NCBI GenBank assembly: GCA_019677205.1
Contig: JAAMXY010004238.1
Location: 1 to 64,000, forward strand
Direction: 5' to 3'
Source: Pinguiococcus pyrenoidosus
Taxonomy: Eukaryota; Sar; Pinguiophyceae; Pinguiochrysidales; Pinguiochrysidaceae
Length of the DNA stretch: 64,000 nt
A model generated the notes under the pieces. The model did no database searches. It saw only the letters and a program-made list of their open reading frames with translations, and had not been told where the DNA came from. Each line of letters opens with the position of its first letter. Position 1 is the first letter of the stretch. A program made the translations under genes and the position numbers. Positions 21,866-31,783 of this stretch are shown piece by piece.

Positions 21866-23955
21866 TCACAGTTTCCCAGGATCCAGTTCCTCTGCCATGA
21901 CTGCGCGAAACTCCTCCACGATGTCATGATAGTCTGGGTTGAGGACCTGGTTCTCCGCTTCGATGTCAAACAGGTTTATCTTCTGTCGCGTGCTGGGATC
22001 GAGTAGATCTTCCGGATGCATATACAGCTCCTGTCAAGTTTGAGACAAGCACCACTTAGACGAACGCGACAGCTTGCCAAAAACAGAAGCTCTGCATACC
22101 TCAGCGTACGGTTTCCGATTCCAGTCTATGCCGTCGATGGTGTGATTCCAGTACATCCATCTCGTGAATCGCCAGGCGTGGGTCCGCATGCTCACACCCA
22201 TGATCGGACCCTCGACATTCGTGCCGCTCTTGAATCGGAGATGCCATTCGTCGCTGCGTCCAAGGCAGGTGTGGGATCCAACGTACTCGTCCTGGTCCAG
22301 TTCCCGATCGATGCAGCGGGGCTGCACGGAAAAGGCCGCGCTCTTGTGCGAACGCGCCTTTGCCACCCCGTCTCCAGCACCGAACAGGTCGGCCAGGCTT
22401 TCACCATCCATCCAGGCGAAGGCAGGTCCCGAAGGATCCTCGTCCACTGGTACGCCAGCGAGGTCGGCGAGGGTTGGCAGGATGTCAACCAGCTCTGCGA
22501 TCTGCATGGTGGACTTTCCCCAGGACTGGGGCTTGTCGGGATCGAAGATGAGGAGCGGGACTCTCGTGTCGGACTCGAACAGCGTGTACTTCCCCCAGCG
22601 AGCGCCCTCACCGAGGCTATATGCATGATCTGTCGTGAAGCACACGACGGTGTCGTTTGCGATGCCCAGCCTGTCTAGCTCCTCCATCAACCTCGCAAAC
22701 TGCATGTCCAAGAAGGTCACTGACGCGGCGTAGTACTTTCGCGTGTCTCGTAAGGCCTTCTGCAGCACAGAGTCCTTCTCAAAGTCCGCGCCGTCCAGGT
22801 TGGGCATGTTCTTGGCGAAGCCCCAGCGTTCCGGATCTACGTTGACGCCCTCATAGGTGTGCAGCTGCGCCGGCGTCTCGTGCCCCACCGCGAGGGGCGG
22901 TGAGCCCTTTGCGGGCATGCGCTTTCCGGGGATGGGGAAATCGCTCCGGCTTCTGTAGGTCTCGTTGAAGACCTGCCGCGGAAAGTGCCACATGACATGC
23001 GGCGCCCGGAAGCCCACGGCCATGAAGAAGGGCTTCTCCGGCGGCCCGTTCCGCGGGGCCTTCTGATTGCGGTCCAGCTGATACTGCCGCGCTTGGCGCA
23101 GGAGCTGGATCGCCTTCGTGGCAACGCGGTGGTCGAAGAAGAACTCCTCCGGCAAGTCGTCATCGTATGGCAGCGACGTGTCACACTGGCCGTACTTGGG
23201 GCAGCCGGCCAAGTAGCTCGGGCTCGCACATCCACCTGGCGGAGTTTTGCAAAAGTCAGACGATGCAGGCCGCCATCCACCGAGCGTCCCGCGCAGGTGT
23301 GCAGGCAACGCGTACCAAGATGCGCAAACATGGGGTCCGTCTCCTCCTGCGGGTCGCATCCCCACTCCTGGCTGTAGCTCTCCGGATAGTACTTCCCATT
23401 GCGCGCGCTGAACGTGTTGGCCCAGGGTTCCCAATGGAACACCTTGCCGACGCCAAATGCCTCGTAGCCGTGGCCCCTGAAGAACTGGGGCATGGTCGTC
23501 GCGTCCACGCCCAAGAAATGCTCCGCGCTACCCTCGAAGAAGTAGACGCCGGACGCGTGGGGCCGCCGGCCGGTCAGCAGAGCGTTCCGACTGGGGTTGC
23601 AGCTGGGCGCATTGCAGTAGGCTCGGTCGAAGCGGAGCGCTCGCCTTGCGAAGGCATCGATCGCCGGCGTCACAACCTCCGGGTGTCCATAGCAGCTCAA
23701 CTGCGGCCTCAAATCGTCGGCCAGAATTAGCAGCACGTTCTTCTTGCTTCGCAGCGACGTCTCCATCTCTCGAAGCCGCCTCTCTCGCTCCTTCAACTCC
23801 AGCTCTCGTGCGCGCACGGAGCGCTCTCGACGTCGGAGGCGCTCGCGAAGCGACCGCAGCGTATCTTCCGAGCAAAGCTCGGACAAGCGGGGAGTTCGCT
23901 GGCCTTGGCCCACGCATTCCAAAGCGAGACACAGCACCAACGCGAAGCGAAGCAT
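21866..23955 (-). CDS. Iduronate-2-sulfatase-like secreted sulfatase
   Basis: About 646 aa; exons 23955-23316, 23235-22100 and 22030-21866. Signal peptide MLRFALVLCLALECVGQ. Residues 30-70 form an Arg/Glu coiled coil, not usual in this family. The sulfatase domain starts KKNVLLILADDLRPQ (Asp pair binds Ca). The active-site signature is C-N-P-S-R with Cys119, the residue converted to formylglycine, followed by LLTGRRP. FMAVGFRAPHVMWHFPRQVF, FTTDHAYSLGEGARWGKY and YWNHTIDGIDWNRK match the iduronate-2-sulfatase subfamily. Expected activity is hydrolysis of sulfate esters on polysaccharides, in lysosome-like vesicles or outside the cell. The intron at 23236-23315 is needed because the two halves lie in different frames; splicing restores FAHLGGCASPSYLAGCPK. 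An upstream in-frame extension lacks an ATG, so 23955 is the start. Confidence 0.9.
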
Positions 23956-24305
23956 GTTGCCCAGCCACACCACTGGCTGAACGCGTCTCAAGTGCCTCGG
24001 AGCGGCGAAGATGCGGCGGAAAGGACGAGACGTCCGCCACTGAGCTCCAATTCGGTTCAAAAGCGCTTCTAGCGGACAAAAAGTGCGGCTTCCGTTGAAG
24101 ATCTCCGCGTTTTAATATTGTTTTGCTTATAAGTCCAAGACTACCTAATATAATGAAGTCCCCATCGATTATATTGTTTTTAATTTAAATTGTCTAATTC
24201 AAAACTCCTTGAAACTGTATTTGTAGGCAATATCGAAACGGCGTGTGAAATCCATGGTTTCTTTTGCTTTGGCGTCGTCCTTCAGCGTCAGCGGCGTGGA
24301 GCACC
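23956..24305. promoter_or_regulatory. Divergent intergenic region with very AT-rich block
   Basis: 350 bp between the starts of the sulfatase (-) and the Tim44-like-tail paralogue (+). Bases 24108-24215 are strikingly AT-rich (for example TTTTAATATTG, AATTTAAATTG) within GC-rich DNA; presumed nucleosome-poor bidirectional promoter core. Confidence 0.5.
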
Positions 24306-25445
24306 ATGTCCCGGGCGCTGCGGGGCGGATGGCGGCGGCTGCAGGGCGTGCGTGGACTAGAGTGTCTCGGCGCGCGTGCGGTGCTGCGGAGAATGTCGAA
24401 CTCTCCAAAGGGAGGCGAGGATACCAGGGGAGGCATGACGCTGTCGGAGATCTTCGACTACTACAACGTCTTCCAGCAGCAAGTCAGCGAAGACGTCTTT
24501 GCGAAGGACCTTGGCTTCTTTCAGAACCATCTGCTGTTTGCCAAGCTGCTGTACTCCGACGACATACGGGCCATCGACTGGAAAGACTTCGTGCGCGGAG
24601 CGAAGCAAGCCTACTCGCAGGTATCCCTCGTCCAGCTGCTGTCTTTCGTCGTGGCCAAGCCTCTGCAAGGATTGCTTGTGCGCCAAGATCACGGCCCTGC
24701 AGACGTTGGATTCTGCATTCGGTGTCCTGCTGCTGCTGGACAGTCGGGCGTAGCGGCTGCTTGCGATGCCAAGGACATGTCGAAGGCCGGCGGGCCTGAG
24801 CTGGATGGTGTCTAATCCCTTGCCAACTCGTAGGTGTTCAAGAGTATGCAAAGTCGCGACGTGGTTGTGCATGCGGTGCTGCATGTGAGCAACAGCGAGG
24901 AGACGCAGGAGGCTGCAGAGCGGAGTACCAGTACGCCTGACAATGGGGAGACGCAAGAGATCGTGCAGCTCATTGCGCCGGAGGGGGTTCCGCCAGATGG
25001 AAAGTTCCGGAGGCTGCAGAAGATGGTGGGCGAGAGGGTCTTCGACGTCGTGTGCCGCACGCTCCACTTCGGCGCCGTCGTGAATCGCAAGATTTTTGAG
25101 TCTGTTGACGTCGAGGTGCGCCGGTGTGCGGTCACCGACGCGTCCCGCTTCTCCTTCATGAACCGGGTTGAGCGGGAGATGGTGTTCTCGTCCGTCCGAT
25201 GGATCGAGCCGAACAAGAATCTCCTGGAGGACTTTGAGGCGGAGATGAATCGTGTCGAGGAAGAGGTGTGGGCAAAGGTCGATGTACTGGTGGAGTCGGA
25301 GGAGAAGATGAAGATCACGACGTTCCTGGAGAACGGCGAGACGCAGGAAAGCCCCTTCCAAGCGACCGTGAGAGCCACCTACACCTTCGTCGCTTGCCTT
25401 AAGGGTCCGGTCCCTTTCGAGTGGCAGATCATGGACATGAAGTGA
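24306..25445 (+). CDS. Mitochondrial-type protein with Tim44-like tail, paralogue 2
   Basis: About 308 aa; exons 24306-24620 and 24834-25445, phase 0. Presequence-like N-terminus MSRALRGGWRRLQGVRGLECLG. The body parallels the gene at 15582: SEIFDYYNVFQQQVSEDVFAKDLGFF, DWKDFVRGAKQAYSQ, SMQSRDVVVHAVLHVS, then VWAKVDVLVESEEKMKI and TFVACLKGPVPFEWQIMDMK, the last resembling the C-terminal strand of Tim44/MRPL45-like domains (tentative). The 213-bp intron falls just after the AYSQ motif; the paralogue lacks it. Two Glu-rich NGETQE segments are specific to this copy. The pair probably arose by duplication (about 8 kb apart, opposite strands), followed by intron gain or a retroposed copy. Function unknown. 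Confidence 0.78.
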
Positions 25446-25660
25446 CGTGAAGTTTCACGCGGTGGATGTCGAAGGGACGAAAGGCAAGGGAAGAAGCAAA
25501 ACGAAAACCAGAAAAAGAGAGAACCCTCTCGCGCATTGTCCTTCCCCGTGGGTTCACAATCGAATCCAGGCGTTGTTCCCAAGTGCCCGGCATCACCTTC
25601 GACGGAGCATCGTCATTGTGCACTTTGGCCTTCAGTTTGCTGCGACTCCGCTGTGCTCTC

Positions 25661-25703
<43 letters not shown>

Positions 25704-26403
25704 GAAAACGACGATGCTGCCGTCGTTGAGGCGCGGCGTGTAGATCGGCGGATACAGGATACAGTACATACCTCGATAGCGATGACCACGCAGCCAGACT
25801 CACCGTTTCGAAGCTGGATGCGCCGCGATCGTTTTCGGGCTTTCGAGCTTCCGCGGCTCGTTTTGGAAAGAAGAAAGAAGGGAAGAATTGAGAAGCAAAA
25901 CGAATGACCGTTGGAGCCTGCTGTGTCACCAAGGGAATGCCATACATGGGATACAGAAAATCCCTAAAACGTTTCCAAATTCCGATTCGGTTTAGGCCTG
26001 CCATGCAACCGAGTTCTAAGGGATTGCCGCGCTGGATTCGTGCCGCGACCGATTGGTCAGTCTGTCCTTTCCAAGGGTTTTGTATCTTGGCCACGAGCCA
26101 ATCCGCGGCGCCGTGAATTTTCTGTGGCAAGCTTCAAACTTTTGTTTCTTCGTCTCCACGCAGTCGTCCATAGTCCGAAGCTCGGTGTCGGCAATCAACG
26201 CTGCGACACCACCATAAGCCTTCCTCGTTGTGCGCCCGATTCCGCCCCAAAGCCTGGCGCGTGGAGGTCCCGCGCGCACAGTCGCAAGCGCTTACGGCGT
26301 GCAGAAAGATTTCGGAGCGGGCAACGAAGGGGCGCTGCTCGGCAGGAGCCTTTGCGGAGAGGAAAGGGCGGAGTCTTCGGAGTTCGAACGCGTCCGGAGC
26401 ACC
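25446..26403. other. Intergenic region between two plus-strand genes
   Basis: 958 bp. Contains a CT microsatellite at 25665-25701. I see no protein with credible composition; open frames across the repeat are artefacts. The promoter of the PH-Sec1 gene should lie at its right end. Confidence 0.5.
25665..25701 (+). repeat. (CT)n microsatellite
   Basis: About 18 uninterrupted CT units in the spacer between the Tim44-like-tail paralogue and the PH-Sec1 gene. Confidence 0.95.
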
Positions 26404-29403
26404 ATGGTGGACTGTACCAAGCTCTGCGAGGGCCCGCTGGAGAAGCTGGGCCACCTGACCGAGTTCTGGATCCCGCGGCACTTCGTGCTGCTGTCCAACG
26501 GCCTGTTCCTGTCGTGTCTCAAGGTGGCGTTCCCCGAGACCCTCCCCGACCGTCTCATGTTCCCTGAAACGAAGGTTCCCATGTAGGTGGATCCGGACAA
26601 CGACAGCGACAAGCGCATCAAGAGGTTCAAGGTGAAGGCGAGGCTGAGCCGATCGTCGGCCGCGCTGCCGACGGTCTGGAAGGAGACCGGCTGGTCGACG
26701 TTCCAAGTGCTTGCCGAGCAGGATTCCGAACCGATTCACCTGCGCGCGTCGACGCAGGAGGTGCGGACTCGCTGGCTTCAGGCCATCCGCGGCGCCATTG
26801 CCAGCATCTCGGAGCCCGTGCCCCGGAACGTCATGCCTCAGCTGGAGGGCACGAACTTCCGCATGCCGAGCGGCGTCGCTCCGCCGCCGCCGACCAAGAC
26901 GCCGGAAGGCGCCATCTCCGGGGACGACGACGAGGAGGATGAGGAGGACGCGGACGTCGCGGATCGCTTCGTGTTCCAGCCCTACTCCCTGCCCAACGAC
27001 AACCCGGGCGCGTCGGGGGAAAGCCCGCGCGGAGGTCTCACGCAGATCATGCGGATGAAGCTGGAGCACGCGCTGCGGCGCGTCGTGCGGCAGTCGCGCT
27101 CGGGGTACGCGATCATGGTCGTGGACAGGCCGGGGATGCGAGCCCTGGCGGGCGTTGCGCGCACCTCGGAGCTGGTTGACATGGGCATCGTCACGGTGGA
27201 GTCCCTGGAGAAGACCCGGCAGCCCATCGAGGGGCTGGACGTGATCTACTTCATCAGCCCCGACTACGTCTACACCGAGGACGACGAGCCGGACAGCGGC
27301 GGGGTGGAAGCCGAGCTCAACAGTCCTCGGGCGTTCCGGTCGTCGACGAGGCACTCGCTCAGCCGACCTGGCCACCTGAAGAAGACGGCCGCGCCGTCGC
27401 AGCTGCTGACGTCCATCCAACGCCTTCGCGCCGACTTCCCGAACAAGAACGAGCGGATGTGGAATCTGCGGAGGCGGGATCCCGTCTACAAAGGCTGCGG
27501 CGTGCACCTGCTCTTCGTGTCCAAGCCGGAGGACCCGAAGGCCGCCTCGGAGATGCTTGCGGAGTCCGCGAGTCTGAGGAAGCAGCTCATCATTCGCCCG
27601 AAGCGCGACAGCGTCGCCATGGTGGCTGCCCGGAGCTCCGGGATCGCGAAGACGCGCTCGAACTCGGAGGCGCTGCTGGTGAACTCCTTCTTCGTGCCCT
27701 ACCTGAGCAGTGGCTTCGAGATCATGGGGTCCCACCAGTTCAGCTTCAACATGGCGAACACGCTGGGGCCGCTGCTGACCCGCAGCGCCGACGAGCTGCT
27801 CCCGAGGATTGCCAAGTCGTTGGCGGAGTTCTGCTTCAGCCTGAACGAGTTTCCGTACATCCGGTACTCGCAGAGCAGTCCGACGGCGTCCACCATCGCG
27901 CACCTGCTGGGAGATCAGCTGGAGGAGCTCATTCGGAACGACCCAACGTGGTTCTTCCACGGGCAGATGGACCCCAGCCGCCGCTCCACCTTGCTCATCA
28001 TGGGCCGCCTGGAGGACGTCGTGCCCCCCCTCCTTCACGACTTCACGCTTCGCTGCCTGGTGAACGACACCATGGGATCGGAAGTTGCCGACGGGGTCCT
28101 CATGCTCAAGGGGAGCGACAAGTCCATTCAGTTTCCCCTGTCCGTGCAGAACTCGGTCTGGCGACAGTACCGGCACCAGCACATCGAAGATGCGGTGGCG
28201 ATGGCGCAAGTCCGCCTGAGGGAGCTGTCGAAGTATGACACGGCGAGCATCGAACTGCGCAAGGACGGCGCCCCGGCGGACATCACTCGGGAGCAGATTC
28301 TCAACCTCGGCGAGTACTCCGAGGAGAAGGCCAAGGTGGGGCAGCTCCAGACGATCTTGACGACCATCTTCAATCGCATCGCGGAGCGGAACCTCCTCCC
28401 GATGGGGGAGGACGAGTACCTCAGCGGAGTGGACGACGGGATGACGTCGAGTTTCACGGAGACGGAGCAGCTCCTGGCGACGGGCATCAATGAGCAGGGG
28501 CGTGAATTCTCTGCGGAGCAGGTCGCGACGGCCGTCGAAGGCGAGCTCATACGCTGCACGGAGCTGGTCCTTCGCGTTCGCCTTCTGGCGTTGGTGGCCG
28601 TCTCCAACTACGAGCACCTCAACGATGTCGCGACCCGCCAGCGGCTCTTCACGGCGGCAGAGCTGGCTGACGAGCGCATCGAGAAGCTGCTCCTTGCCTT
28701 GAGCTCCGCCTGCAGCGACAACCGCGCTCTCAGGGACCAGCTCGGCGACGAGGGCTTCTCCGAGAGCGTCGCACAGCAAGTGAAGGAGAAGACGAAGAGT
28801 TCCCAGCAGATCCGAGACATCCTCGGGCGGTACCAGAGTCGAGCGAAGTCGATGGCGCAGGCAACGCTCAAGGGCGAGCTGCCGCTGCAGAGCTTCCCCT
28901 TCGTGAGAGTTCCTCCGGAGGGCTTCCAGATCCACGAGCGCATCCAGTCCGACGGAGGGTCGGGCAAGACGAGACGGGTCGGAGTGTCGGTGCGGCGCAG
29001 GGAGGGTGAGCGGAGCGCTGCGAAGCCCACCAAGCCTCGGGTCGGCGGTGTTTTGCGGCGCATGCTGCAGCAGGGCGCGGAGAACAAGACCATCGAGGGC
29101 GACGAAGCCGTGGGAGATGCGACGATCGCGAACCTGCTGAAGCGGAAAGGGTCGGGGGATCTCACGGAGGCGTCGGGCGGGGCCGGAGCGGGCGATGGCA
29201 CCCGCTCGCTCGGCACCGAAGCGCACCGCTTGATCGTCTTCGTGGCCGGCGGCATCTCTCTCATGGAGGCGGAGCAGCTGGAGCGGCTCAACGACGAGTT
29301 CTCCGGGCGAGTAGACATCATTAGCGGCGGGACGAACCTGGTGGATGCCACCAGCCTGGTTGACGAGACATTGGATTCGGGAGTTATTGAATTGTACACT
29401 TAG
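26404..29403 (+). CDS. PH-Sec1/Munc18 fusion protein
   Basis: About 978 aa; exons 26404-26523 and 26587-29403, phase 0. Residues 1 to about 115 form a PH domain (LCEGPLEKLGHLTEFWIPRHFVLL at the start, EVRTRWLQAIRGAI at the end with the conserved Trp). An acidic linker (DDDEEDEEDADVAD) leads into a full Sec1/Munc18 domain: YAIMVVDRPGMRALAGVART, GLDVIYFISPDYVYT, FNMANTLGPLLTRSADELL (inserted loop), MDPSRRSTLLIMGRLEDVVPPLLHD (strongly diagnostic), and the C-terminal LIVFVAGGISLMEAEQL with IISGGTNLVDATSLVD. SM proteins bind syntaxins and assembled SNARE bundles to drive membrane fusion. The PH domain implies direct lipid targeting. SM proteins normally begin at the Sec1 fold (about 600-650 aa), so this is enlarged at the front and by an insertion near residues 260-430. 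The single exon joining both domains supports a true fusion. Confidence 0.9.
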
Positions 29404-29928
29404 CGTCACCCGACGCGCTTGGCAGCGGCCCAGCTGCTTCTTATGGAAAGATATCCGCGTCGAGGTGATCGGCATCGCGGCCCCGTAACATTAAGCAAAG
29501 TTCATTCCTTCGATGGGTTTCTGAAGCAAGTCATCTGAATTCGGATTTCTGGGCAAAGCTTGCACACGGGGCACGCGCACACAGAGGCTTCCCGCTGCCT
29601 ACGGGAAAAGGTTTCGCGAGCTCTAGAAGGACTCTCCAAGTGAGAGGTCATCTAAGCGCATTCGCAGCGACTCTCGCAGTCTCGTTCTCGCCCAAACACC
29701 GTCGCAGAGCAAGATCACGAGGATCCTTCAACACACACATCAACACGTCCACAAGTTCAACATATCTACAACCCACTGTCCACACCCTCCACTTCTCTCC
29801 ACAGCTACGAATACGCCACCGCGCAAAGCACGAGAGGACCACTAGCGGCCCGACGTCTAGAAAATGCAAAGCCTGCCTCCGACTGCTACGGGAAAAAAAA
29901 AAGAACCAAAGCGGGCTCGCTATGAGGT
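29404..29928. other. Convergent intergenic region
   Basis: 525 bp between the ends of the PH-Sec1 gene (+) and the DUF3110-like gene (-). No gene recognised; a short poly(A) tract sits at 29889-29900. Confidence 0.5.
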
Positions 29929-30699
29929 CTACGGAGAGCCACCCAGGTCCGACGGGTCGTTGCGCATCAGCGTCTCCAGTCTACTGCGCATGGCCTGGAG
30001 CTCGAGGTCGGACAAGCTGGGGATCTCGTCCCCCCAGCCGTCGACCATGGGTTGGTTCAGCCGCGGCGGCACCAGCTGGGCGCCCTGCGGCACAAGTTTA
30101 AGTTTCACGTCTTCGGTATCCCAGCAGAACGCGATGAGCTCGGTCACGGACGTCCGCTTCGGCTCGGGGTTGAAGAAGCCCTGACGCTGCAGGCGGGCGC
30201 CGTACTGCCGGGCGTCCGCCTCGGCCTCAAAGCCCAAGACGATGTTCAGCCCGCCCTGCTCGACGCAGTAGAGCCCTTCCGCCTCCGTATCCGCGTCGAA
30301 CACGAGCACGTAGCAGTGGCTCAGCTTGGAGAAGAGCGCGCGATGTGCGTTTTGCCGCTTTGCGCGGCGGATCCGACGCTTCAGCACCATATCCTGCTCG
30401 GACCCGAGGCCGAAGCCCTCCACGACCCCATCGGCTTCCGTGAGCGTCTCGCCAGCCCAGAGCTTATCGGAGCAATCCGGCTCCACGTCTCCCAGCCACT
30501 CCTCCGCCTCGTTATCCTCCGTCGCTCGTCGAACTCCTCGGAACTTCCGGCCCGTGCCCAGACTGCAAGGGGCGATGCTGACTTCGGTCGCCTGCTTGAT
30601 GGGCATGGCGTGCCCCGTGCGCATCCGCCCGGGACTGAAGGCGCAGATGGGACTCAGCAGCGCCAGGACGCTCGTGAGCGCGAGCGCTTTTCGTCTCAT
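29929..30699 (-). CDS. Plastid-targeted DUF3110-like protein (intronless)
   Basis: 256 aa. The leader MRRKALALTSVLALLSPICAF has a signal peptide with Phe right at the predicted cleavage site (C-A-F-S-P-G-R), then an Arg/Ser-rich transit segment: a complex-plastid bipartite leader. The region from about residue 110 (LSHCYVLVFDADTEAEGLYCVE, NIVLGFEAEADARQYGARLQ, ELIAFCWDTEDVKLKLVPQGAQLVPPRLN) fits DUF3110, a small domain of cyanobacteria and plastids of unknown function. The C-terminal tail (LSDLELQAMRSRLETLMR) is helical. The in-frame triplet at 30708 is not ATG, so 30699 is used. Confidence 0.82.
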   Translation of the reverse strand: MRRKALALTSVLALLSPICAFSPGRMRTGHAMPIKQATEVSIAPCSLGTGRKFRGVRRATEDNEAEEWLGDVEPDCSDKLWAGETLTEADGVVEGFGLGSEQDMVLKRRIRRAKRQNAHRALFSKLSHCYVLVFDADTEAEGLYCVEQGGLNIVLGFEAEADARQYGARLQRQGFFNPEPKRTSVTELIAFCWDTEDVKLKLVPQGAQLVPPRLNQPMVDGWGDEIPSLSDLELQAMRSRLETLMRNDPSDLGGSP

Positions 30700-31783
30700 T
30701 CTGCCCAAACGTCAACAAAGCTCGGAAAGACAGGGGAAAAGGCGACAAGCCGCAAGCTCGCAGCGCGCGCCTCACGGGCTAAAACTCGGGCGCGCTTCGG
30801 CTTCGGTGGACAGGGAATGGCCACGGAACGCGGGGGTGCAACGCGCCGCAGGATCGGGGGGCGCCTGAGTGCACAAGAGGCCTGCGCGGCAAGGGCGACA
30901 AGAACTCGTTCGACGTCCTCGGGAAGTATTCCTCCAAATGGCTCGGGCAAAGGGGAACAAGTGCAAGGCTCCGATCATTTCCGGGACCCATCATCTTATC
31001 CCAACTGGTGCTACCTTCTCCTACATAACATATCTGTGGAAAAACATCAGTTTATGATGATCTTCTGATACTTGTTTCGTAGCAAAAGTACAATTTTGAA
31101 TATCTCATACCGAGAATAATCGTCCTTACATAATGCAAGCCTGTTTTGTTCAATTTCTACCCAAGCTATCTCGCTTAAACTTGGCGTGTACATGGCCCGG
31201 ATTGGTTGGAAGCTCATGCGCTGGCAACGGCAACTCTTGTAGTTTGGGGCAGACGCCAGGCGAGGCGAGCATCATTGGCCAATTTTCGATCGTTTCCTGG
31301 TCATGTGTTAGGAGGCATAGCATTGCCTCAGAAACGGCGAAACTGTGGGGGAATTGCCGAATCTGCATTGGGCCAGCATGGATCCGTATGGAACGGCTCG
31401 AGTTCCGTTTCCTATGCGATGAATCTAAAACGTGACTCTGACGTCAAGAGCACTTCTGGATCCACTCAACCAGCCACCAATTAGAAGGCCCCGAGAAACG
31501 AGATCTTTCGTGCTTCAACATCGGCCACTGCTTCGTTTCCATGCACCGTTCTGATGTTCAGCTGACTCTGCGGAAGCCTTGCCCGGGACAGAGATTCGCG
31601 GGAAGGCCTCAACGGACAGAGGCGACGAACGTCGAACCTGAAATCAAAAAAAACAAATTGTTCCTGCTCGGTGGCTCGGTGGCCTGGCCCTTCAACGGAA
31701 GGCCTTGCGCGCTGCCGCTCCACGGCAACCGCGCTCCTCCGGGGACGCGCATTTCATCGGACTGCACAAGGCCTCTAGCCAAC
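30700..31783. promoter_or_regulatory. Long divergent intergenic region (DUF3110-like / MKS1-like)
   Basis: 1084 bp. AT-rich between about 31010 and 31140. No protein with credible composition. Presumed promoters for both flanking genes at the two ends. Confidence 0.4.

Noticed and set aside
26134-29475. 1113-codon minus-strand frame opposite the PH-Sec1 gene
   Set aside because: Shadow of a high-GC3 coding exon; no recognisable domain, while the plus strand has complete PH and Sec1 domains.
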